Source: Acorus gramineus (lineage: Eukaryota; Streptophyta; Magnoliopsida; Acorales; Acoraceae). From it: 64,000 nucleotides of DNA. The DNA is taken from NCBI GenBank assembly GCA_030737835.1, contig JAUJYN010000080.1, forward strand, positions 1 through 64,000, given 5' to 3'. Positions 50,849 to 60,354 of this stretch are shown piece by piece. The position numbers and the translations under genes are program-made. The notes below the pieces were generated by a model. It ran no database searches. It saw only the letters and a list, made by a program, of their open reading frames with translations, and was not told the origin of the DNA. Within the stretch, counting starts at the first letter, position 1. Every line of letters begins with the position of its first letter.

Positions 50849-51843
50849 GGGTGTGTTTGTGTCACATAGAAAGTGAGGGAAAATGAGGGAAAGCAAAAAC
50901 TTTCCCCTTGACCACCAAAAAAACTGCCGTTTGTGCCAAATAAACAGAGGGAAATTTTTTTCCCTCACTTTCCTTTTGCTTTTTTGTCTTATTAGGATTG
51001 GGGTTGAAATTTTTCCCTCACCCTAGAGGAGGGAAAGTGAGGGAAAATGTGATTTTCTCTCCATATCAACAAGAACGATCCAAAGAACACTCAAGTAAGA
51101 TCTCTTTTTGTGATTCTTGTTTAATTTTTTTTCTATTAATTCATATATTATTTATTGAATGAATCTAGATTTTTTAATATGTTTAATAGAGATTTAGTTT
51201 TTTTTTGTATGTTGTTTTCGCTTAATCTATCTAGATTGAAATCTTAGATCTATTTTTGTGATTTTTTTTGGATCTAGATTTTTTTTTTCATAACAGATTT
51301 GTGGTTTGATTTTTAATTTTTATTTTTTTGTGTGGGTAAGACGATTGATAGTTGTACCTGTGTGTATAGGGTTGCAATGAATTAATGAAAACCTATTGAA
51401 AGTATTAAAAAAAAAAACGGTGAAGATGATGGGTTGATATATGAACACTACAACATATAATGTCATCAGCCGATGGGTTTTTTGTTTTTTAATTTGAAGC
51501 CGGCAAGCCAAGGGTTGATATATGATATATGATTTAAATTAGTTGCCAAACAATATATTTTAGATTTTGTCATTTTCTATCACTTTGTCATAATACAAAC
51601 AATACATTTTTATTTTCTGTCGTTTTCCATCATAGGCACAAACAACAGTTTTTATTTTCCGTCATTTTCAGTCACAAGTACAAACAACAGTTTTTATTTT
51701 CCATCACTTTCCATTACAGGTACAAACACCATAAAAACAAAAACTGGTCAAAGGGAAAATAATTTCTTTCCGTTAGTTTCCTTTTGATCCAAATTCCTCC
51801 ACTTTCCTTCATTTTCTCTTTGAGATTGTGCACACACACACCC
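50849..51843. mobile_element. Tourist-like TIR element, 995 bases, TTA duplication
   Basis: The ends are GGGTGTGTTTGTG and, inverted, GGGTGTGTGTGTG, followed on each side by GAGGGAAA(G)-type repeats. Flanking TTA at 50846-50848 and 51844-51846 fits the three-base duplication of PIF/Harbinger elements. Inside are repeated ACAAACAACAGTTTTTATTTTCC units (about 51595-51730) with the same TTTCC core as the termini. There is no transposase, so it is non-autonomous. Confidence 0.7.
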
Positions 51844-51846
51844 TTA

Positions 51847-53770
51847 AAATGATTTTTGATTACAATTCTCATCCCAAACCTTGATTTGCTTAAATTTACC
51901 AGCTATGATTAAGGTAATTAACATTTCCAGTTTACCACCTATAATTAAGTCATAATTATGGGGGATAAAATCAAATTAAAGTCCTTAGGCCTAGTTTGGG
52001 AAGATGATACGATATTAGGGGATAAGTGGTTGGAGAATAACTTATCTTGTTTGTTTTTTTAAAAATCAATAAAGTGTAGACTATTGCCCTGATTTGAAAT
52101 GAAAATAGGGTTTCTTTAAAGCATCCATCTAACCATCCATCTGTGGTTATTTGTAAGTTGATGATTGGAGGTTACAGCTTGTCATGTGTAATGTCAGATT
52201 TTTTTATACAAGGACATATTTTGGAATCCTTAAACCATTAATTGCTGTTATCTAATTTGCACTAGCGAAGCTATAGTGACTGGATGGTCTTTGGAAAATA
52301 GAAATCAATATTTTGGAGATTGAGGAAAATACATACTCTTTTTCCTGCTATCATCAGATAACACGCTTGCAAGGATGAAGCATCAAAGGTGCATGTATTT
52401 GAGAAATGCTTAGATTCTCTGCACTAAAAAAAGAGTAGAAACTGCTCATTATCCCGAAAGCAGGGAGGATCCTCCAAGGGAAAAGACTTACTATCATATT
52501 GGGAATCTATTTCTTTAATATATTACAATGTTATACAAAATGTGTTTGAAGTATCAGATGTTCTATGTGTTTCACCTCTCTTTCAGTCTTGTAATGGTCA
52601 CAGATTTGTGGTCACTGAATGTAAATGGAGAAATATGCAAATAATGTTAATCTGGTTTGATATTACTGCAATTTTATTGGCATGGTTATTGAACAACTGC
52701 CATTTGGTTGTCTCAAATGGCAATCATGCAAAAACATGTGTGCTATGCTTGGGGAAACTCCAACAAACGGTAAGATATAGAAGAAGCAGGTGATTTGATA
52801 TTTTGGTGAATATGACATCTCAAATGAGAAAATGGTGCAATAGAAGTAGGTCCATATTGGTTTTTTCAATCTTTCTTTACTTTAATCCTGGGACTATAAA
52901 GGCAGGTTTTGTTGGCATTTCTTGTACTTTCATCTTTTTTAAATGTAATAGCACCTTTATTTTGGAGATATCTCTGTCATTTCTACGACTGCTTCCAGTC
53001 TAAGAAAACTATCACACACTCCTGAAATGCAATAGATGGATGCATTAAATTGGGTTAACTGGGATGATAATATAGTGGTTCTGCCTACTCCATCTTTGCA
53101 GTTTATGGATTTATGATTCTTACAGAAACTGGCAATCTTATGTACATATTCCATTGCAGTTGCTAAAAATACATCACATAGATGTGGGTTTTTTTATATT
53201 TAAGTATCGTATGTTGAGTTTACTGTCTGGATATTGAGATTTTCCACCAAAAAAGTCACCTGTAGAAGTTTTATAAGAAAGGGTTCAAGTGTAGATCTGT
53301 CTGCACCCTGAAGAGGCAATGGATATTTTTTTTCCCTTCTGACAGTAGGATGTTGTAGATGATGAATTTTGAGAAATTGTTCTAGTAGAGAAGCTTGTAA
53401 TTGGGCTTGTTGGCCGATATCCATAAAAATAAAATGACCGGGAACGTTTAATGGCAAAATTGCAACCAAGGCAAGTAAGTGGGAGGATTCTTTCCCAAAA
53501 TCACATGCAGATTTTGGGAAATTGTTTTATAACGGGGGCTTAGTGACGATGATTGTCATCTTGATGATGGACAAGGGAAAATCATCCTTGGAATAGGCCT
53601 TGGTTGAGGTCATGGTAGGCGGCCCCCTCCCTCCATTTCTGAGTGCTGGGAAAATCTTCATCGTCGTCCATTGATTGAGGATGGGCTTCAATCATTGTTT
53701 CGTGGTCCTTTGTTCTTTGAGTAAAGTATCATAAGTGAATATACAAAAATATTGAGGATAACATTTTATT
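51847..53770. other. AT-rich spacer
   Basis: Frames at 52542-52793 and 53200-53469 do not resemble known proteins. A sequence beginning near 51988 (TAGGCCTAGTTTGGG) may be one end of another MITE, but no partner end was found. Confidence 0.3.
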
Positions 53771-53772
53771 TA

Positions 53773-54229
53773 TGGTCCGTTTGGATAGAGATATAGGTTA
53801 TTATAGGGTTTATAACTATTTTCAGAATTGTTGACTTTATCAATTGAATAAATAATTTTATGTTTCGTTGTGTTTTTAGCTATTCTTATTGGGAAACGTA
53901 ATAATAAATGTTGGAGTGTTTGGTTGATGAAGAATAAAATGTGAATAAGATGTAAAAAGTTGATTTGATATGTGGGCTCCATTGATGTATAAGAGGTGAC
54001 GACAGATTATTTGATGTGATGATATGATTTGATAAGTGGATCCCCTTATACCAATGGAGGAATAATACAATTCCATTGGGGGGGGGGGGGCATGGAATAC
54101 AAATATCAACTTATTATCACCAAATTTTGCATAGCTGTACTCCTTTATACCATCCACCTAAACAACTTTTTTACCTTTATTCTCATTTATCCCCATATTC
54201 TACCTTTTATTCCCCATCCAAACGGACCC
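53773..54229. mobile_element. MITE with GGTCCGTTTGGATAG ends
   Basis: The ends TGGTCCGTTTGGATAG and CCATCCAAACGGACCC are inverted and flanked by TA on both sides (53771-53772 and 54230-54231), as in Stowaway-type MITEs. The interior matches the 29064 element in part. A run of about 14 Gs lies at 54077-54090. Confidence 0.65.
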
Positions 54230-54480
54230 TAGAGATTTCATTACATGGTTATGACTGCAGGAATGTCTAGGGTGTTTCACCGCCCTCCATGCATGTTGAT
54301 TTGCAAGAGCCCATTGTTAAAAAAATAAAGATCCCCCACTAGAGCAGGCCATCTCCCCCTGGTGTCCCCAAGCCAACCATGCTTTCCATGTGTGCCAACA
54401 TGAAAAAGATAAATCCTTTATAAAAGGTGTATGAGAAACTATTCCAAATGTTAGTGCTGTTGCCACTTGCTCATCATCTT

Positions 54481-54487
54481 TATAAGA
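54481..54487 (+). promoter_or_regulatory. TATA box of RALF gene
   Basis: TATAAGA lies 62 bases upstream of the ATG at 54543, in a plausible core-promoter position. Confidence 0.4.
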
Positions 54488-54542
54488 AACACTGCACATT
54501 GATTAAAAACACAAAAAGCCTGATCTCCCATAATACCAAACG

Positions 54543-54878
54543 ATGGAGAACTCCATGAGGTACTCCCTCAATGCCTCCCTATTGTTCTTGGCTTCTTTGC
54601 TTCTCCTCCTCGTGGTGACTTCCGAAGCGCATGAAATCTACACGAGGCGTGAATGCAACGGTACAGTTGGAGAGTGCGACGACCATGATGAGTGGTTCAT
54701 GGAGTCCGATACCGTCTGGCGGCTCCTTCAACAGGGGAGACCAGAAAGTTATAATTCGCTGCAGAGGTCTGCGGCCTGCGCCAGCAGCAGAGGCGGCGCA
54801 TACGAGAACAGGTGCTTCTCGCAGGTCAATCCGCCGAGACGCGGCTGCAGCCCATATTACGGTTGCAGGGGTGGCTAA
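54543..54878 (+). CDS. RALF-like secreted peptide precursor, divergent
   Basis: A single-exon precursor of 111 aa. A hydrophobic signal peptide spans about residues 9-29 (LLFLASLLLLLVVTSEA). The propeptide part ECNGTVGECDD...FMESDTVWRLL matches the family pattern found before the cleavage region. The mature part runs from about SYNSLQRSAAC and carries four cysteines (79, 91, 102 and 108), with NPPRRGCSPYYGC corresponding to the usual NPYSRGC..I..C block. RALF peptides are apoplastic hormones read by FERONIA-type kinases with LLG co-receptors, and also bind LRX proteins. The YISY receptor-binding motif is not recognisable (SYNS instead), and the last tail is Arg-Gly-Gly. TATA and AATAAA signals flank it. 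It could be a pollen-type or atypical RALF. Confidence 0.85.
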   Translation: MENSMRYSLNASLLFLASLLLLLVVTSEAHEIYTRRECNGTVGECDDHDEWFMESDTVWRLLQQGRPESYNSLQRSAACASSRGGAYENRCFSQVNPPRRGCSPYYGCRGG

Positions 54879-54989
54879 TACTTTGGAATTCTATGTTGGT
54901 TTTGGCTGTTGAAGTTGGTTTTTTGTGTGTGTGTGTGTGTGTGTTTGTGTCTTTGCTGATCGTACTCTGGAAATGGACTGTGTGATAAC

Positions 54990-54995
54990 AATAAA
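54990..54995 (+). promoter_or_regulatory. Polyadenylation signal, RALF gene
   Basis: AATAAA lies 112 bases after the RALF stop codon, downstream of a GT repeat (54927-54942). Confidence 0.5.
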
Positions 54996-55457
54996 ATTCA
55001 GTCAATTCTATGGATGCTTTATCTGCCAGGCGATGCGGGCTGATTGAAGTTGTATTGGCCTATCTGATGAGATGATGAAAGCAAGCATTGTTTTTCATTT
55101 GGTGTTTTACCCTTTTTAGAATATTATTGTTCATTCCAAAAAAGAAGAATGGAAAGATGTTCCAAGGGGGGTTTGGTGTGCTACATATCTGCTGTTGTTT
55201 TTTTCTCCTATTTTTAGTTTTATATATTTCTTTATCCGATATACTTACATTAATAAGATATGTACATCGTTTAAATTTTTTTACATTAAATGAATCCATA
55301 AAAATTATTGAAGTATATATATGAGGCATACTATTTAAAAGAAAATCAAAATGGATGGGGATTGAAAAAAGATCGTAACATTGTTTATTTAATTTAATTC
55401 GCTCAAAAGCCCATAGAAGGTCACACAATAGGCTGAGGAAACTAAGAAAAATAGAAG

Positions 55458-58400
55458 ATGGCGACGAGCAAAGCAGCGACAAGCGGTGTGGTGAAAGGCA
55501 GGCGGACGGAGAAAGGTCAGGGATCGCAGAGCTCTTGGTTTCCGCAGGACGGGAGATACGAGAGGGGAGAGACCAGCAAGCAGGCGAAGGAGGAGGACAA
55601 GGGGAAGGCGCCGGTTTTACTGACCTCACAAGGGGTTGCAAGGTGCTTGGGGAGGACGAAGGCTGGCAGGAGGTGTAGACCAATCGGCGACGACCGGCGT
55701 CTGCCGGACAGCCAATTGTGACAAGGCGGTGCTTTCGCTGTTTGGGGATGGGTCACCGGCATCAGGACTGTCGCGACCCCATTGTATGTTGGAAATGCAA
55801 ACGGGTTGGACACAGAGCAGTTTCTTGTCGCTCTAGAGGAGGGCAGGCTCGTCCATAGACACCGGCTACACACTGTCAAGGGTCCGCAGTTCCTCTCTTT
55901 CGAATGCAGCTGCCTGGCCTGATGGGAACAGTGGAGCATTTCCTGTCAGGTTGCGTTTTGGCGAGATTGCACGGACCCCCAAGGGCATCCACGTTGGCGG
56001 ATGTTAAGGATGCGGTCAAGTTCGAGTGGGGCAGAGAAGCTTGTTCTAGGGTTCGTTGAGTGGGGGAGGGCACCTTCATCATAACTGTTTCGACTGCGGT
56101 AGTAAGGGAGGACATGTTGAAGGGGGGCTCCATGACCGGGAAGGGCGGACCTTTCGGCCTTTCGGCATGGAGTCCTGCTGTGGGGGTGACTCCGGTGACA
56201 CCTTGTCAGTGGAAGGTGTAGTTTTTAGGTTTTCCACTACATTAGATGGACACGGGCTGCGCAACGGAGCTGGCGGAAAGATTTGGTACACTCGTCGACA
56301 TCATGGAGGTGGACATTGATGGCGAGGGCAAGTTTTTCAAGGAGTTGATCCTAGAAGAAGCAGTGGCTCCCCTGACAGGATGCATCAGGGTTGCCAATGG
56401 GCAGGAGATGTTTGACATTTCTGTCTCGGTGTTGGAGTGCGGCGAAGGACTCAAACGTTCGTGGGTGGAGGTGGTTCGTTCGGCTGACTCTGATAAGGTA
56501 TCCTCTGGTTCGGACAGGAGCTTCCCGGCGGTATCCCGGACGAGTTCTTGGAGCTCGGGCACCAAGAGAAAACGTAGACGCCCAAAAGGTCATACGTTGC
56601 TTGCAGATTCGGCGCAGGATGGCGTAAAGCAAGTCAAGGTGTCAGTGGTGGGTGAGATGTCCTCCTCGGGGAGTGCATCTGATGCAAGTCTTTCACCAAA
56701 GAGCGAGGCCATCACGTCTGTACCTCGGACAAGGACAACTCCAGCTTGTCCTGTGGGCGTTCCAGTACCACTTCACAAGGCAATATGTCTTCTTTTGGGG
56801 TACCGGGCCTCGTGGAAGGTGTGAATCACTTGGCCCATCCCATAGTGGACTCGATATATGGGCCTATAGTGCGTGTTCTGGCTGGCCAACCTGGGGACAA
56901 AGTATTCAGGCCGGGCTTGGTGGGAGCTGCATGGTCCTGGACCTGGTGGGACAAGGACACAAATACAAGTGTCGAGTTGTATAGGCCCGTGAGCGATTCA
57001 CATGCACAGTTAGAAGGGCTGCAAGCAAGGAGGGGTATGGGGGTCCCTGCATCACCGCCGCGCGTCTCGGTCAGGCTACAAACCATATCGCCTCAAAGTC
57101 CAGTGAAGGAGCTTCCTCAAGCTGTACAGGAGATGCCTTCGGTGTCGGCCCACGTAGTAGATGGGTTTGATTCCGTCACACTAGCCAGGGCTCATAGCGT
57201 TGGGATTCGACTCAGATCTCCAGAGGATGAACGACAGTTCACGAGATTTCTCCGCGACGCGTTCGGGGCTGGTTAGGGCTGCAACTTGGGTCGGGTTGAA
57301 CCTGAATTTTACATGGGTTGGGTTGATCAAATCGGGTTCGGGTTGACCAATTCGGGTTGACTAAAAAATCAGGTTGGGTTCGGGTTGGCCTCACTCACAA
57401 CCCGACTCAATCCGAACCCGTAAACTAATAGTTTTAAAAAAAAGTCATGCCTGTTCATTCTGTAGCTTCTAATCTAGGTAGTCCAAATTTTAGGTAAACC
57501 TAGTTAATCTTATGGGTTGGGTCGGGTTGAAAATCGGGTTGGGTTGGGTCGGGTTGGGTTATTTAATTACAGGTTGGGTTCGGGTTGGTACAATTCAGGT
57601 TGAAAATCAGGTTGGGTCGGGTTAGCGTTGAGTAGTTTGGAATTCGGGTTAGGTTCGGGTTAGAGTCAACCCGAAGCAACCCGCCCGAGTTGTAACCCTA
57701 GGGCTGGTGGACCTTTCAGAACTTGTCTCCCAGCGGCCCGCACCACATCACAAGGAGTGTCGGTGTCTGGTATCAACGAAGACGAGGCCGTTGGTCCTAT
57801 CAACTTGGTTCTGCAGGGCTGTGACGAGGATTCATCGTATCCATGTTGAAGTGCCTTTCGTGGAACATTCAGGGTATGCACGACCCTGTGAAAATGTGTG
57901 CAGTATCGGAAGTGGTCCGGGACAACAGGGTGGATATTTGTTGCTTACAGGAAACAAAGTTTGTTTCGCTGGAGAGATCAGTGATGCGAGACATTGGGGG
58001 TGGTAGACTGGACTCTGTGGTGTTCAAGGCCGCGTGTGGCACTGCGGGCGGCATTCTTATAGGTTGAGATTCTGGGCGTTGGGAGGAGGTCGCGAGTTCC
58101 ATGGGCACTTTTTCTTTGTCAGTACTGCTGCGTTGTAGAGTCTCGGGCTGGAGGTGGATATGTTCAAACGTATACGGACCAACGGATGGTGTTGGCCGGG
58201 AGCTCATGTGGGAGGAGTTGCCTGCCATAAAGGCAACGTGGGAGGAACCTTGGTGTATAGTGGGGGACTTCAATATCACGATCCGCGGAGGACAAGAATC
58301 ACGATGGTGTGTCTTCAACTCAAATGGCTCGGTTTTCTGATTGGATCATGGAGGAGGCACTCCTGGACTTGCATTTGTTGAATCAGTCTTTCACTTGGAG

Positions 58401-60345
58401 TAACATGCGGGAAGTCCCGACGTTGGCCAGGATTGACAGGGTCCTGGTTTGCTCGGACTGAGAAGACCATTTCCCTGGTTGTGTGTTGAATGGGCTGCCC
58501 CAAATTACTTCGGACCACACTCCCCTGCTACTGGTCATTGGCATGGGACCACCTCGGAGGAGGGTGTTTAGATTTGAATCGTGGTGGCTTGAATGCGATG
58601 GCTTGGCGGAAGTGGTACGTGACTCTTGGACGCAAAATGCTCGGGGTTTGAGGGGGGCTCGCAAAATCGCTTGCAAACTACGACGGCTCGAACATTCTTT
58701 GAAGGAATGGGGAGCTCGTGAAAAGCAAGCTCGGGCAGTGGAGAAGGAGGACTGCTCAAGGCGAATCAAGGAGATCGATCTGGCCAAGGAATCTAGGCCG
58801 TTGTTGGTGACGGAACGGGAGGACCGGGGGGCAGCAAAGGTGGCGCTGGCTTGCATCATGCGCAAGGAGGAGATCGAATGGCGGCAGAGGTCGAAAGCGC
58901 TATGGCTAAAAGCAGGTGACAATAACACTAAGTTTTTTCATAAACAGGCCAGTCAAAGGAGACGTCTAAACCTCATTCAAAGCTTGAACGTGGACGGGGC
59001 GTACCTAACCGAGGCATCGCAGATTCAAAACCATGTGGTTGAGTTCTTCAAAAGGTCTTTTAGCAAAAATAGAGCGTGGAAGCCAGGATGGGAGGACGCG
59101 GATCTCAAGCAACTCTCAGATGAGAACAGACTCAGCATCGCGGGCCGTTTCACGGAAGAGGAGATCAAAGGGGTGATCTTTGGGGTCGATGGAGACAAAG
59201 CACCGGGACCTAACGGTTTCCGGTTACGGTTCTATCAGTCCTTTTGAGGGATAGTGAAGGAGGGTGTTCTTCAGCTGTTCGAGGACTTTTATGACAACAA
59301 CAAGGCGTGGGCTGCATCAACGCTTCTCTGCTAGTGCTATTTCCAAAGAAGGAGGGCGCCGAATGCATGGGGGACTTTCGGACTATCAGTTTATTAAATG
59401 GATATTATTTGATGCTCGCCAAAGTCTTAGCGAATCGTTTGAGGAGGGTATGTCCTCATATTATCGAACAACGTTCATCCCGAGACGGAACTTACAGGAG
59501 GGCTTTGCTATAACTCAAGAGTTGGTGTCCAGCCTATTTACAGATGGTTGTAGCGGGGTGATACTCAAATTGGATTTCCCCAAGGCATAGGACAGGGTTC
59601 AGTGGGATTTCTTGTTCTCAGTAATGTGAGCTCATGGTTTTGATGAATTATGGTACTGCATGATTTCTCAATGCACGGGATCGACGTCAGCTTCGGTTCT
59701 AATCAATGGCGAGCCCCATGGCTTCTTCCCTATCAATCGTGGGCTACAACAAGGGGACCCGCTCTCACCGATTCTTTTTACTGTGGTAGCTAACATTCTT
59801 TGCAGAATGTGTTTGAAGGCTGCGGAGGAGGGATGGGTGGAGGGAATAGCGGCATCGCTGCATGGGAGGTGTCGCGCTGCAAGATCCCTATCATTCAATA
59901 TGCAGACGATGCCATCATTTTCAGTAGTCCGTCAAGGGAGGTGTTGCACGGTTTTAGATTCATTATTGGCTGTTTTGAACTTCTCTCTGGGTTGAAAATA
60001 AACTATGAGAAGAGTATTATGTCCACTGCTAACGTGGAGGAGGGCGAGGCAGCGGAACTTGAACGGATTTTGGGCTGCCCTCTCCAACAGTTTCCAATCA
60101 AGCACTTGGGGCTCCCACTGGTGACTCGGCGGCTGAAGAAGGAGGATTGATCTCCGCTCATTGACCGAATGGAACGTAGGCTAGAGGGTTGGAAAGGCAG
60201 ATGGCTCAGCTTTGGGGGGCGACTTACGTTACTCTAGGCTGTTCTTTATAGTTTACCGACTTTCTACTTGTCCATCTTTCGCCTCCCCCGGGGTACGTAT
60301 TTCGAAAAGACTCGAAGGGATATGAAGGAGATTTCTTTGGAGCGG
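55458..60345 (+). mobile_element. Near full-length L1-type LINE, decayed (LINE C)
   Basis: ORF1 opens at 55458 (MATSKAATSG). Two CCHC zinc knuckles follow near 55735-55840 (CFRCLGMGHRHQDC and CWKCKRVGHRAVSC). A long low-complexity ORF1 tail runs to about 57270. ORF2 starts at 57843 with the AP endonuclease (MLKCLSWNIQGMHD, DICCLQETKFV, WCIVGDFNITIRGG, TSDHTPLLLV). The RT then shows WLKAGDNNTKFFH, GDKAPGPNGF, LKLDFPKA, GLQQGDPLSPILF and YADD (59899-59910). The post-RT part (IFRLPRG) ends where repeat R1 begins. In-frame stops and frame changes are frequent in ORF1, the endonuclease and the RT. The zf-RVT, RNase H-like tail and poly(A) are missing because R1 replaces them. Confidence 0.88.
57274..57700. 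mobile_element. hAT MITE inside LINE C, with exact 8-base duplication
   Basis: The ends TAGGGCTGCAACTTGGG and, inverted, TAGGGTTACAACTCGGG are flanked by perfect GGGCTGGT duplications (57266-57273 and 57701-57708). The 427-base body is packed with GGGTTGGGTCGGGTTG-type repeats at both ends and has no ORF. It sits between ORF1 and the endonuclease start of LINE C, so it is younger than that LINE. The ends resemble 33913-34060. Confidence 0.9.
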
Positions 60346-60354
60346 CACTGTCGG

